A stretch of DNA of 34,599 nt from Paraburkholderia sp. BCC1885. Its GTDB lineage: Bacteria > Pseudomonadota > Gammaproteobacteria > Burkholderiales > Burkholderiaceae. Each line of letters starts with the position of its first letter. The stretch's first letter is position 1. Made by a program: the position numbers and the translations under genes. The notes beneath the pieces are model-generated. The model was not told the DNA's origin, did not search any database, and saw only the letters and a list, made by a program, of their open reading frames with translations. Where the stretch lies: the NCBI RefSeq assembly GCF_900996235.1, contig NZ_CAAJGM010000223.1, positions 1 through 34,599 on the forward strand, read 5' to 3'. Below are positions 1-9,228 of this stretch, one piece after another.

Positions 1-126
1 TCTGTCGGACAAGACCCCGGATGAAGCTTATTTCGCGATGCTGCCCGCGATTACATTGGCAGCGTGACCGCCCAGCGTTCCACTTAAAAATCGAAAAAAC
101 TGTCCGAACGAACGGGGCCACCTCTG
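1..126 (+). mobile_element. 3' end of an IS3-like insertion sequence (partial)
   Basis: Positions 2-67 read in frame as the last 21 residues of a protein ending ...TPDEAYF...LAA and a TGA stop. This resembles the C-terminus of IS3-family OrfB transposases (rve integrase core), where a TPxEAYF-like motif is common. The bases after the stop, ending in a 'ggggccacctct' string near 115-126, look like the right terminal inverted repeat of such elements. The left end and the catalytic DDE residues are outside the window, so completeness and the exact boundary are unknown. The IS tail stops about 125 bases before the TonB receptor gene and may have brought promoter sequence or disrupted the original upstream neighbour. 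Confidence 0.5.
2..67 (+). CDS. Transposase C-terminus (partial, cut by window edge)
   Basis: A 21-residue carboxy end, read in frame from base 2 to the TGA at 65-67, contains the residues TPDEAYFAMLP. In IS3-family OrfB proteins this position follows the DDE catalytic domain, so I infer that the rest of the transposase lies left of the window. No function can be judged from this fragment alone, and the family assignment rests on a short motif. Confidence 0.45.
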   Translation: MSDKTPDEAYFAMLPAITLAA

Positions 127-250
127 TGCACCTGCTGCCCGGAAGCGGGTCCGCCATACATTCTTAGTATGCCTAATCTAATGCGCCTCGCATGGCCGAT
201 ACGGTCCGTGCGCGGAGGCGCGTGTTCGCCTATAACCAACGGGACAGTCG

Positions 251-2743
251 ATGCGCAGGACAAACAAAAATAACCCCGCCGCGAAGCTTGGCACTGGATT
301 TCGTTTTCGCCGGAAGATGTTATCGGCCACCGTGTTGGCAATCACATGCAACGGCGCGGCATGGGCGCAGAGCGCTGCGGCGCCGGCCCAGGCGAGCGAT
401 GCCGCGGCGCCGTCTCCCGTCGCAGGACAATCCGCACCGAAGCCGACACGCACGGGCGCGACGGTACAGCAGGACACCGTGGTTGTGACCGGCACGCGCA
501 CCGGCACGAAAGCCAGTCAGAGTCTGACGCCGGTCGATGTGATCAGTGGCGCGCAATTGCAGGCCACCGGGCAGAGCAACCTGCGCGACGCGCTCGTCAA
601 GCTGTCGCCGTCGATCACGCGGGAAACCTATGCCGGCGATACGGCGCAACTGACCGATGCGCTCTCGCTGCATGGCCTGACGCCGGACCATGTGCTGGTG
701 CTGGTGAATGGCAAGCGCCGCCACACGACGGCGAATATCGCGCTCGATGGCGGCCTGAACCAGGGCTCGACCGGCGTCGACATCGACATGATCCCGGTTG
801 GGCTCATCGATCACATCGAAATCCTGCGTGACGGTGCCTCCGCGCAGTATGGCTCGGATGCGATTGCCGGCGTGATCAACATTATCCTGAAGACGAACTC
901 GCATGGCGGGACGCTGCAGACGACCAACGGCCAGACCTACGCGGGCGATGGCTTTAAGAACGGCGAATCCGCTAATCTCGGCCTGAATCTGGGCGATCGC
1001 GGTTTTCTCGATCTTGCCGCGGAATATGAGCGGCAGAATCACACGGTCCGCACCGCGCCTGATGACTACTTCGGCAGCTTCCAGCAAGGGCACGGCTACT
1101 ACAATCCCATCGAGGGCGATCCGGCCAGCACGCGCGAGTCCGTTGGCTTCAACGCAGGTTATTACCTCGGCGACGATGTGGAACTGTACGGCTTCGGCAC
1201 CTACGCGCACCGCGACGCACAGGCCTATCAGAACTACCGGCCGCCTACCGTGTTGCCTGAAGTGTATCCAAACGGCTTCGTGCCGAACGAGACGGTCAGC
1301 GAGAACGACTATTCGATAACCTCGGGCATCAAAGGCCAGAATCTGTTCGGCTGGTCGTGGGATCTAAGCACGACCTATGGCGGCGACCATGAAGCCGTTG
1401 GAATAGATGATTCAGCCAATACCGGACTGTACGCGGCGCAGGGTTATACGCCGACCAGCTTTCATCTTGCGACGGTCAGCAATACGCAACTGACCAATAA
1501 CCTCGACCTGTCGCGTGCATTCCATGTGCCGCTGCTGCCCGCGCCGGTGAATGTATCGGTTGGCGTCGAACAACGGCGCGAGACTTACACGGTGGCGCAA
1601 GGCGATGAGGCTTCCTATCTGGACGGCGGCTCCCAGGCACTCCCTGGTCTCGCGCCGGTCAGCGCGAGCGACAACTCGCGCAATGTAATCGGCACGTATA
1701 TCGATCTGTCGACGCATCTGGCGCCGAAATGGACGGTCGATCTGGCCGGCCGCTTCGAGCATTACAGCGACGTCGGCGACACCACCAACGGCAAGATTTC
1801 CACGCGCTACGACTTCACGCCGCAAGTCGCGGTACGTGGCAGCGTCAGTACCGGCTTTCGGGCTCCGTCGCTTGCTGAGGAGTACTACAGCAATGTCAAC
1901 GAATCGCCGGCGTCGGTGACCGGTCTGCTTGCGGCCAATTCGGCGGCGGCACGGCTAATCGGCGCCCAGCCGCTGAAACCGGAGGAGTCGACCAACTACA
2001 ACCTCGGTCTTGTGCTTACGCCCACCAAGGACCTGCATGTGACGATCGACGCCTATCAGATCGACATTCGCAACCGTATCGTCGAAGGCGGCACGGCGTC
2101 CGGCGCGGCCGCGATCGCGGCCATGGAGGCGGCGGGTTTATCGGTGCCGGGCTCGATTCCGGCCTCGGCGGTGTCCGCGAGTTACTTCACCAACGGCGCC
2201 AGCACGCGCACCCGTGGGATCGATCTGTCCGGTACCTATCACACGGGTTTTGGCGCATATGGTCAGGTGGACTGGGATCTGGGCGTCAACCTGAACACCA
2301 CCTCGGTCACGCGGGTGGCGACGGGTGCGAACGGCCAGCCCGAACTCAACTCGCAGCAGATCGGCTGGCTAAGCACGGCGACGCCGAAGAACAAGATCAT
2401 CATCGGCGGCACGTGGCATCTCGACAAGTGGGGCGTGAGTCTTCACGAAACGCGCTTTGGTGCGACCTCCAGTGAAGAAACCTACATCGTCGGCCCGAAC
2501 GCGTTTTCCACCACGCAGTTCATCCACTTCGAGAATGCAGCACGCTACGTCACAGACCTGGAAGTTCGTTACGGCGTGACGAAGCGCTTCCAGATCGCGG
2601 TGGGAGCCAATAACCTGTTCGACGTTTATCCGAGCAAGCTGCCCTATGCGGCGCAACTGGAAGGCGCGCAGTACGACAGCTTTGCATCGACGATCGGTGA
2701 GGATGGCGGCTTCTACTATCTGCGAGCGCGCTATACGTTCTGA
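251..2743 (+). CDS. TonB-dependent outer-membrane receptor
   Basis: An 830-residue protein with the layout of TonB-dependent receptors. It has an N-terminal signal with a long basic leader (hydrophobic stretch about residues 24-38, probable cleavage after AWA) and a TonB-box-like segment DTVVVTGTR near residue 75. A plug domain follows, with the typical VLVLVNGKRR and EILRDGASAQYGSDAIAGVINI motifs (about 150-215), then a beta-barrel ending in the aromatic terminus RARYTF. It should move a scarce substrate across the outer membrane using energy from TonB-ExbB-ExbD. It lies upstream of and parallel to three flavin monooxygenases and an ABC importer, which suggests uptake of an organosulfur or similar compound rather than a siderophore. 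No siderophore genes are nearby. The start at 251 follows a GGGAC ribosome-site-like string. The substrate is inferred from context only. Confidence 0.93.
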   Translation: MRRTNKNNPAAKLGTGFRFRRKMLSATVLAITCNGAAWAQSAAAPAQASDAAAPSPVAGQSAPKPTRTGATVQQDTVVVTGTRTGTKASQSLTPVDVISGAQLQATGQSNLRDALVKLSPSITRETYAGDTAQLTDALSLHGLTPDHVLVLVNGKRRHTTANIALDGGLNQGSTGVDIDMIPVGLIDHIEILRDGASAQYGSDAIAGVINIILKTNSHGGTLQTTNGQTYAGDGFKNGESANLGLNLGDRGFLDLAAEYERQNHTVRTAPDDYFGSFQQGHGYYNPIEGDPASTRESVGFNAGYYLGDDVELYGFGTYAHRDAQAYQNYRPPTVLPEVYPNGFVPNETVSENDYSITSGIKGQNLFGWSWDLSTTYGGDHEAVGIDDSANTGLYAAQGYTPTSFHLATVSNTQLTNNLDLSRAFHVPLLPAPVNVSVGVEQRRETYTVAQGDEASYLDGGSQALPGLAPVSASDNSRNVIGTYIDLSTHLAPKWTVDLAGRFEHYSDVGDTTNGKISTRYDFTPQVAVRGSVSTGFRAPSLAEEYYSNVNESPASVTGLLAANSAAARLIGAQPLKPEESTNYNLGLVLTPTKDLHVTIDAYQIDIRNRIVEGGTASGAAAIAAMEAAGLSVPGSIPASAVSASYFTNGASTRTRGIDLSGTYHTGFGAYGQVDWDLGVNLNTTSVTRVATGANGQPELNSQQIGWLSTATPKNKIIIGGTWHLDKWGVSLHETRFGATSSEETYIVGPNAFSTTQFIHFENAARYVTDLEVRYGVTKRFQIAVGANNLFDVYPSKLPYAAQLEGAQYDSFASTIGEDGGFYYLRARYTF

Positions 2744-2881
2744 CGAATTCGTCATATGCATAGAAAAATTTGCTCGAACGATGTCGGTCTTCGATAGCGA
2801 TAATGGAACAAGAAGATGTCGCCCGGCAGATTTCCCGAAACTTTTTCCTGCGTACCTGCCGGTGCGTGGGGTGGTATCGAT

Positions 2882-3883
2882 ATGTCCTACTCACTTTCGA
2901 TTCTCGACAAAAGTCCGATTGCCGACGGCACCAGCGCGCACGATGCATTGCGCTTCACAGTGCGGCTCGCGCAGCGTGCCGAAGCGCTGGGCTACAGGCG
3001 CTACTGGATTGCGGAGCATCATGGGGCCGCGGGCCTTGCCAGTTCCGCGCCTGAGATTGTCGTGTCGCATCTGCTGGCGCACACGTCGCGCATTCGTGTG
3101 GGCTCCGGCGGCGTGATGTTGCAGCATTACAGCCCGTTCAAGGTGGCCGAGTCGTTCAGGGTGCTGGCATCGTTGGCGCCGGGCCGGGTGGATCTCGGCA
3201 TCGGCAAGGCACCGGGCGGATTGCCGCTGACGACGCGCGCCTTGCAGTGGTTTCACGACAAGACGAAAAAGCCTGATTTTGCCGGCCAGTTCGCTGAACT
3301 CGACGCATTTCTGAAGGCGGGCGTCGCTGAAGATCATCCGTTGGCGGGGGCCGTGGCGTTGCCGGCGCCACCGGAAGCACCGCAAGGCATTCTGCTGGGC
3401 GCGAGCCCTGGGAGTGCGGCGCTGGCGGCCAAATACGGCTGGCAGTTCTGTTATGCCGGCCACTTCAATGGCGATAACGACAGCATCGAGCGTTCCATTG
3501 ACGTCTATCGCAACGCAACGGGCCGCACACCATTGCTGGCGCTCTACGCGTTTGCCGCGGAATCGAAGGCCGAAGCGCAACGTCACGTAGGACCACTACG
3601 CATTTTCAAGCTGCAACTGGCGACGGGACAAAGCGTCAATCTGCCAAGCCCCGAGGCCGCAGCGGAATTCGCCCGGCAAACCGGCGTCGCCGATTATCGG
3701 CTCGACGAACTCCATCCGCACGTTATCACCGGCACGGCCGACGACGTGCGCCAGGAACTGGATGCATTGCACGAACGCTTCGGCATCGAAGAGTTCGTAA
3801 TCGATACCCCCGTAGCGGATTACGCGCTGCGCCTCGCTTCGGTCGAGGCGTTGGCGGGCGCAGAACAGGCCGCGCGCGTTTGA
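2882..3883 (+). CDS. LLM-class flavin-dependent oxidoreductase, MsnO8-like
   Basis: A luciferase-like monooxygenase fold of about 333 residues. It begins MSYSLSILDKSPI and continues with the family blocks YWIAEHH, RIRVGSGGVMLQHYSP and LAPGRVDLGIGKAPGG. The N-terminal LSxLDxSPI and the GG-VMLxHYSP block are typical of the MsnO8 subgroup. These enzymes use reduced FMN supplied by a separate reductase and O2 to oxidise small substrates. I chose the ATG at 2882 because homologues begin at this SLSxLD block; an upstream in-frame ATG at 2816 would add 22 residues with no family resemblance. It lies 138 bases after the TonB receptor and 59 before a second LLM gene. The substrate is unknown; the context suggests carbon-sulfur or carbon-nitrogen bond oxidation. 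Confidence 0.9.
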   Translation: MSYSLSILDKSPIADGTSAHDALRFTVRLAQRAEALGYRRYWIAEHHGAAGLASSAPEIVVSHLLAHTSRIRVGSGGVMLQHYSPFKVAESFRVLASLAPGRVDLGIGKAPGGLPLTTRALQWFHDKTKKPDFAGQFAELDAFLKAGVAEDHPLAGAVALPAPPEAPQGILLGASPGSAALAAKYGWQFCYAGHFNGDNDSIERSIDVYRNATGRTPLLALYAFAAESKAEAQRHVGPLRIFKLQLATGQSVNLPSPEAAAEFARQTGVADYRLDELHPHVITGTADDVRQELDALHERFGIEEFVIDTPVADYALRLASVEALAGAEQAARV

Positions 3884-3942
3884 TCGGTACGCGGCCTCTC
3901 TCACTTATTGTTCTCTCATAGTGCTTTAAGGGATCACACACC

Positions 3943-5265
3943 ATGACCCAGCGAAACCTCAATTTCGGCATCATGCTGCACGGCGCAGGCGGCCATATGA
4001 ACTCGTGGAAGCATCCTTCGGGCCCCGCCGATGCAAGCGTCAACCTCGATTTCATTACGGGTATTGCCCAGAAGGCGGAAGCCAACGGCATCGCGTTCGC
4101 ATTCGTGGCCGACGGCCTGTATATCAACGAGAAGTCGATTCCGCATTTTCTGAACCGTTTCGAACCGATCTCGGTTCTCTCTGCACTCGCCACCGCGACA
4201 TCGAAGATCGGGCTGGCCGGCACGCTTTCGACTTCGTATAGCCATCCGTTTACGGTTGCGCGGCAATTCGCATCGCTCGACCTCATTAGTGGCGGACGTG
4301 CGGGGTGGAACGTCGTGACATCGCCGCTCGAAGGCTCGGCGAAGAACTATGGCGGCGAGCATCCGGATCACGAACTGCGCTACGAAATTGCCGACGAATA
4401 TCTGGAAGTGGTGCAGGGACTGTGGGACAGCTGGGACGACGACGCATTTGTGCGGGACCGCGCGAGCGGACGCTTCTTCGACCGCGAAAAGCTGCATACG
4501 CTCGACCACAAGGGCCGCTTCTTCGAAGTGGCCGGGCCGATCAACATTCAGCGCTCTGCGCAAGGGCAGCCGGTGATCTTCCAGGCCGGCTCCTCCGATT
4601 CCGGCATCGCGCTAGCTGGGAAGTATGCGGACGCGGTATTTACGCATTCGCCTTCGCTCGAAGAAACCCGCGCGTTCTCGGAGCGTGTGCGGCAGAGTGC
4701 GATCGACCATGGACGCGCGGCAAGCGACGTGAAGATTTTCCCGGGCATCGGCCCCATCGTTGCCGCAACGCAAGCGGAGGCGGAAGAAAAATACCGCGTG
4801 ATCCGCGATCTGATCACTATCGAAGACGCGCTTGCCTATCTGGGCCGATTCTTCGAACACCACGATTTCACGCAATATCCGCTCGACGCGCCGTTCCCCG
4901 AACTCGGCGAGCTGGGCAAGAACAGTTTCCGCTCGACCACCGACCGCATCAAGGCCGAGGCGCAGAAGAACGGCTCGACGCTACGCGAGGTCGCGCTGGA
5001 AGTGACCACCCCAAAGCCGCAATTCATCGGCACAGGCGAACAGATCGCGGACGAACTGATCCGCTGGTTCGACGCTGGTGCGGCCGATGGCTTCATCCTC
5101 GGCTTTCCCGTGCAGGCCGAAGGCTTCGACGATTTTGTCCGCCACGTGATTCCGGCGCTCGAGGCACGTGGACGCTATAGCCGCACGCTGGCCGGTTCGA
5201 CGCTACGCGATCATCTCGGACTGCCGCGAAGGGAAAGCCGTTACGCGGCGGCGGAAACGGCATGA
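3943..5265 (+). CDS. NtaA/SnaA/DszA-family FMNH2-dependent monooxygenase
   Basis: A 440-residue protein with the long form of the LLM fold seen in nitrilotriacetate monooxygenase A, SnaA and dibenzothiophene-sulfone monooxygenase DszA. Family blocks include LNFGIMLHGAGGHMNSWK at the N-terminus, GLAGTLSTSYSHPFTVARQFASLD, SGGRAGWNVVTS, HKGRFFEVAGPINI and PVIFQAGSSDSG. In Bacillus the related YxeK and CmoJ proteins oxidise N-acetylated S-modified cysteines. The start at 3943 has a TAAGGGA ribosome site nine bases upstream. It follows the MsnO8-like gene and precedes the ABC transporter by 31 bases, so a shared transcript is likely. Like other members it needs FMNH2 from a partner reductase, and no reductase gene is present in this block. 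Confidence 0.92.
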   Translation: MTQRNLNFGIMLHGAGGHMNSWKHPSGPADASVNLDFITGIAQKAEANGIAFAFVADGLYINEKSIPHFLNRFEPISVLSALATATSKIGLAGTLSTSYSHPFTVARQFASLDLISGGRAGWNVVTSPLEGSAKNYGGEHPDHELRYEIADEYLEVVQGLWDSWDDDAFVRDRASGRFFDREKLHTLDHKGRFFEVAGPINIQRSAQGQPVIFQAGSSDSGIALAGKYADAVFTHSPSLEETRAFSERVRQSAIDHGRAASDVKIFPGIGPIVAATQAEAEEKYRVIRDLITIEDALAYLGRFFEHHDFTQYPLDAPFPELGELGKNSFRSTTDRIKAEAQKNGSTLREVALEVTTPKPQFIGTGEQIADELIRWFDAGAADGFILGFPVQAEGFDDFVRHVIPALEARGRYSRTLAGSTLRDHLGLPRRESRYAAAETA

Positions 5266-5296
5266 CCGGCAGCCTGATTTGCAGGAGCGCAGCGAA

Positions 5297-7126
5297 ATGA
5301 GCGACACCACCCAGCAGTTTGTCGGTAGCGGCCACGCGGGCAACAAGGGCCATACCGGCCATGCGGGCCGCGCGGATGACGACACCGCAGGTCCGGAATA
5401 CGCGCACTACCGGATCGTTCCGGCAAAGCATCACGCACGCACGGCAGGAACCGTGCTGGCCATCGTGCTGATCGGGATCGTGGCGAATTCCGTGCTGGGA
5501 AACCCGCGCTGGGGTTGGAACGTGTTCGCGCAGTGGTTTTTCGCCGGGCCGGTACTGGAAGGACTGGGGCGAACGCTGGTGCTTACCGGGCTCGGCGCGC
5601 TGTTCGGCTTTGCGCTGGCTACGCCGCTGGCGCTTGCGCGCGTCTCGAAGTCGCCATTGCTGGCCGGCTGCGCCTGGGCGTTTATCTGGCTGTTCCGCTC
5701 GATTCCGCCCATCGTGCTGCTGCTTCTGCTGAATAACCTTGGGTACCTGTACGAGACAATCTGGATCGGGGTGCCGTTCACCCATATCGCACTCCTGAAT
5801 GAATCGACCACCGATCTGATCAGCCCATTCTTCGCGGCGGTGCTTGGACTGACGCTGAATCACGCGGCGTTTTCGGCCGAGGCGATTCGTGGCGGGATTT
5901 TGTCCGTCGATCATGGGCAACGGGAGGCCGGTGCTGCGCTGGGTTTGCCGGGCGCCCGTCAGGTGCGTCGCATCGTGTTACCGCAGGCCATGCGCGCCAT
6001 CTTGCCAACCGCGTTCAACGACGTGATCGGACTCGCGAAGGGTACCTCGGTGGTCTATATCCTCGCGATGCCGGATCTCTTCTACACCGTGCAGATCATT
6101 TATCACCGCAATCTGGAGGTCATTCCGTTGCTGATGGTCGCCACCGTCTGGTATCTGATCATTCTCACGGTCCTGTCGGCTATCCAGGTTCATATCGAAC
6201 GGTACTACGCACGCGGGGCGACGCGCGAACAGGTGAGGGCGTCGGCATTGGGCGCGCTGTTCAGGCGGTGGCGTAGTGCGCGCGATGCACGGCGCGAGGA
6301 CGCAAGCTGGACGGCGGACGCCGTGGCGACTGAAACCCATGCGACGGGGTGGGCGCAGCGGCGCGTCGGCGGCAAGGTCGGCATTCACAACGTATCGAAG
6401 AGTTTCGGTGCGCTGAAGGTTCTCGACAACATCTCGCTGGCATTTCCATCGGGCAGCGTCACCGTGATACTTGGGCAATCGGGCTCGGGCAAGTCGACGC
6501 TGCTGCGAACGATCAATCATCTCGAACGCGTCGACGACGGCTTTATCGACATCGACGGCGAACTGGTCGGATATCGCCGCGATGGCCGCACGCTCTATGA
6601 ACTGAAAGAGAAAGACATCTTGCAGCGGCGCCGCGCCGATGTCGGAATGGTGTTCCAGAACTTTAACCTGTTTCCGCACCTGAGCGTGCTGGACAACGTG
6701 ATCGAAGCGCCGCTTGCAGCCGGTGTGCCGCGAGCACAGGCTCATGCCGAAGCGCGCACGTTGCTCGCGCGCGTGGGGCTTGCCGATAAGGCCGACGCCT
6801 GGCCGCGCCAGTTGTCCGGCGGCCAGCAGCAGCGCGTGGCGATTGCCCGAGCGCTGGCGTTAAAGCCCAAGGTCTTGCTGTTCGACGAACCCACCTCGGC
6901 GCTCGACCCCGAACTCGTCAACGAAGTGCTCGACGTGATCCGCCAGCTGGCGCGGTCGGGCACCACCCTGATTATCGTGACGCACGAGATTGGTTTCGCG
7001 CGCGAAGTCGCCGATACGATCGTGTTCATGGACGGCGGCCGCATCATCGAATCCGGTCCGCCTGCAAACGTGCTGGGCAATCCGGCTCAGACGCGGACGC
7101 GTGAATTTCTGTCGAAGGTATTGTGA
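5297..7126 (+). CDS. Polar amino-acid ABC transporter, permease-ATPase fusion
   Basis: A 609-residue fusion. After a Gly/His-rich leader of about 45 residues, the N-terminal half is a HisM/GlnP-type permease with several membrane segments and an EAA loop (EAGAALGLPGARQ about residue 212, then VLPQAMRAILP). From about residue 355 it is a GlnQ/HisP-type ATPase with Walker A GQSGSGKS (about 393), signature LSGGQQQR (about 506), Walker B VLLFDEP (about 528) and the switch VTHE. It should import a polar amino acid or a modified amino acid. The ATG at 5297 is preceded by GCAGGAGCG; an in-frame ATG at 5168 lies inside the upstream gene and is rejected. The fused arrangement means one polypeptide can form a homodimeric importer. 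The partner binding protein is encoded immediately downstream. Confidence 0.93.
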   Translation: MSDTTQQFVGSGHAGNKGHTGHAGRADDDTAGPEYAHYRIVPAKHHARTAGTVLAIVLIGIVANSVLGNPRWGWNVFAQWFFAGPVLEGLGRTLVLTGLGALFGFALATPLALARVSKSPLLAGCAWAFIWLFRSIPPIVLLLLLNNLGYLYETIWIGVPFTHIALLNESTTDLISPFFAAVLGLTLNHAAFSAEAIRGGILSVDHGQREAGAALGLPGARQVRRIVLPQAMRAILPTAFNDVIGLAKGTSVVYILAMPDLFYTVQIIYHRNLEVIPLLMVATVWYLIILTVLSAIQVHIERYYARGATREQVRASALGALFRRWRSARDARREDASWTADAVATETHATGWAQRRVGGKVGIHNVSKSFGALKVLDNISLAFPSGSVTVILGQSGSGKSTLLRTINHLERVDDGFIDIDGELVGYRRDGRTLYELKEKDILQRRRADVGMVFQNFNLFPHLSVLDNVIEAPLAAGVPRAQAHAEARTLLARVGLADKADAWPRQLSGGQQQRVAIARALALKPKVLLFDEPTSALDPELVNEVLDVIRQLARSGTTLIIVTHEIGFAREVADTIVFMDGGRIIESGPPANVLGNPAQTRTREFLSKVL

Positions 7127-7130
7127 CCGT

Positions 7131-8108
7131 ATGCGCAGTAATAAAAACAACGGCATGGAATGGTTCGGTCATTCGCGGCGCAGAATTTTGCGCGCATTGG
7201 GGGTGTCGGCCGCCCTGCCTATGGCGTGGCCTTTTAATGTTGCCCAAGCCGCAGCGCAGGTCTATGACTTCGGCCCCGAGCAAAAAGGACGTGTTCGTGC
7301 GCCGAAGGATCCCGATGCTGAGCGTCTGATCTCGGCCTACCGCTTTGTCACCCCCGGTGTGCTAACAGTGGCGATTGCGCCATTCTCGCCGCCGATTGCC
7401 ACCTATGCGACCGACGCGCGCAGCATCGTAGGCGCCGACCCCGACTACGCCCAGCTAATTGCCGACGCCCTCGGCCTGCGCCTGCTGCTGGTGCCGGTCG
7501 CGTGGGCGGACTGGCCGCTGGGGCTGGCTTCTGGCCGGTACGACGCGGTGATCTCGAACGTCGGCGTCACCGAGAAGCGCAAGCAGAAGTTCGACTTCAC
7601 GACTTACCGGCTCGGCGTGCACGGCTTCTATGTGCGAACCGACAGCACGATCAGATCGATCCGCGAACCGCAGGATATTGCAGGACTACGAATCATCACG
7701 CGATCCGGGACCATCCAGGAACACATCGTCCTCGAATGGAACCGGCGCAATGCGTCGCATGGGCTCAAGGAAGCCGCCTTGCAGTATTACGACGACGGCG
7801 CATCGGAGCGTCTTGCACTGCTGTCGGGCCGCGCGGATGTCATCCTCAATCCCGACCCGACGCTTTCGTTTGAAGCCGCGACGCAAGGGCAGATCCGCCA
7901 GGTGGGCACCGTCAATGCGGGCTGGCCGGACAAGGCAGACGTTGCCATCGCGACGCGCAAGGGCAGCGGTCTCGCACCGGCGCTGACAGCGGCGACCAAT
8001 GGCTTGATCCGCGGCGGTCAATATCGCGCCGCGCTCGCGCGCTGGGGCTTGCAGAACGAAGCGGTCGATCGTTCGGAGACCAATCCGCCGGGTTTCCCGG
8101 ATGCCTGA
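7131..8108 (+). CDS. Family-3 periplasmic solute-binding protein
   Basis: A protein of about 326 residues related to extracellular solute-binding protein family 3 (polar amino acids). The N-terminus carries HSRRRILRALG followed by a hydrophobic stretch and AQAAAQ, which looks like a twin-arginine (Tat) signal peptide with cleavage near AQA. Body motifs such as LASGRYDAVISNVGVTEKRKQKFDFTTYR match the family region that lies between the two lobes. The start at 7131 is four bases after the transporter stop, and an in-frame ATG at 7155 is possible. It should deliver the substrate to the fused permease-ATPase encoded just upstream. Export through Tat rather than Sec is a prediction from the signal only. 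Confidence 0.9.
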   Translation: MRSNKNNGMEWFGHSRRRILRALGVSAALPMAWPFNVAQAAAQVYDFGPEQKGRVRAPKDPDAERLISAYRFVTPGVLTVAIAPFSPPIATYATDARSIVGADPDYAQLIADALGLRLLLVPVAWADWPLGLASGRYDAVISNVGVTEKRKQKFDFTTYRLGVHGFYVRTDSTIRSIREPQDIAGLRIITRSGTIQEHIVLEWNRRNASHGLKEAALQYYDDGASERLALLSGRADVILNPDPTLSFEAATQGQIRQVGTVNAGWPDKADVAIATRKGSGLAPALTAATNGLIRGGQYRAALARWGLQNEAVDRSETNPPGFPDA

Positions 8109-8151
8109 CGCAAGCGACGCGTTTCACGAGAACAACCAGAGAGGGTCAAGC

Positions 8152-9192
8152 ATGAGCGCCATCCGCATCGATCATCTTGCGTTCCTGACGCCGGGCAATT
8201 ACGCGGACAATGCGCCGCTCGCCGGTTTCGAGCGGACGCTTGAATTGTTTGGCGTCGGCGAGGCGCTCGGTTACGACAGCGCCTGGGTGCGTCAGCGTCA
8301 TCTGGAGCGCGCGGTGTCTTCGTCGGCCACCTTCCTCGCGGCTGCAAGCCAGCGTACAACGCGCATCGGTCTCGGCGCGGCGGTGATCCAGATGGGTTAC
8401 GAGAATCCGTTTCGTCTCGCGGAGGATCTTGCCACTGTCGACGTGTTGTCGCACGGACGTCTGAATATCGGCTTGAGCGCGGGCGCGCCGGCGCATGGCA
8501 TCCTGCTCGGCGACCGTCTATTCGACGCGAACCCGGAGTTGATCGATTTCTCGCACGCCCGCGTCGAACGTCTGCGGCGCAATCTTGCGGGAGAATGGCT
8601 CGGTGATGAAGACACTTTTATCGAATCGGCGGCGGGCCGCGTGCGTCCACGTGTGACGCCATATGCCGCCGGTCTGACCGATCGGCTCTGGTATGGCGGC
8701 GGCTCGCGACGCTCCATAGAATGGGCCGGCCGCAATGGCTTCAATCTGCTGATCGGCAATATCACCTCGGGCGAGGGGGCGGAAGATTACCGCGAAGCAC
8801 AACTCGGCCAGCTCGATCTGTTTCGCTCGCAGTGGAGCGAGCCGCGCGCGCCGCGAATTGCACTAGGCCGCGTGATCGTGCCGACAGACGGCGCCGATGC
8901 GCGGACGCGGCAGCGCTATCGCGAGTTCGCCGAAGCACGTCATGCGCGCACGCTGACGCCGCACGGCGGGCGGCGCACGCTGTTCGTGCCCGATCTGGTG
9001 GGTACGTGCGACGAGATTGCCGGCCGCCTGCTGGCCGATCCGGTTGTCGAACAGGTCCGCGAACTGCGCCTCGAACTGCCGTATGATTTGCCGTTTGAGA
9101 ATTATCGGCAGATTCTCGAAGACTTCGTGACTCGCATTGCACCCGAACTGGGCTGGCGGCCCGAGGCCGCACGCGAACCCGTCGCGGCCTAG
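8152..9192 (+). CDS. LLM-class flavin-dependent monooxygenase (third copy)
   Basis: A 346-residue bacterial-luciferase-like protein beginning MSAIRIDHLAFLTPGNY. Family blocks include FGVGEALGYDSAWVRQRHLE, TTRIGLGAAVIQMGYENPFRLAEDLATVDVLSHGRLNIGLSAG and GGGSRRSIEWAGRNGFNLLIGN. The ATG at 8152 has AGAGAGGGTC upstream; the alternative at 8101 overlaps the preceding gene. It is only distantly similar to the other two LLM proteins here, so the three probably act on different substrates or successive steps rather than being recent duplicates. It sits between the solute-binding protein and the acetyltransferase, inside the same co-oriented block. It will need FMNH2 from a reductase encoded elsewhere. 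Confidence 0.9.
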   Translation: MSAIRIDHLAFLTPGNYADNAPLAGFERTLELFGVGEALGYDSAWVRQRHLERAVSSSATFLAAASQRTTRIGLGAAVIQMGYENPFRLAEDLATVDVLSHGRLNIGLSAGAPAHGILLGDRLFDANPELIDFSHARVERLRRNLAGEWLGDEDTFIESAAGRVRPRVTPYAAGLTDRLWYGGGSRRSIEWAGRNGFNLLIGNITSGEGAEDYREAQLGQLDLFRSQWSEPRAPRIALGRVIVPTDGADARTRQRYREFAEARHARTLTPHGGRRTLFVPDLVGTCDEIAGRLLADPVVEQVRELRLELPYDLPFENYRQILEDFVTRIAPELGWRPEAAREPVAA

Positions 9193-9228
9193 CTGCGCGC
9201 GAAGTATGTATATACCGTGCCGACTCGA

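Noticed and set aside
320..1210. Long open frame antisense to the TonB receptor
   Set aside because: High-GC antisense shadow of a clear gene, with Arg/Ala-rich composition and no family resemblance.
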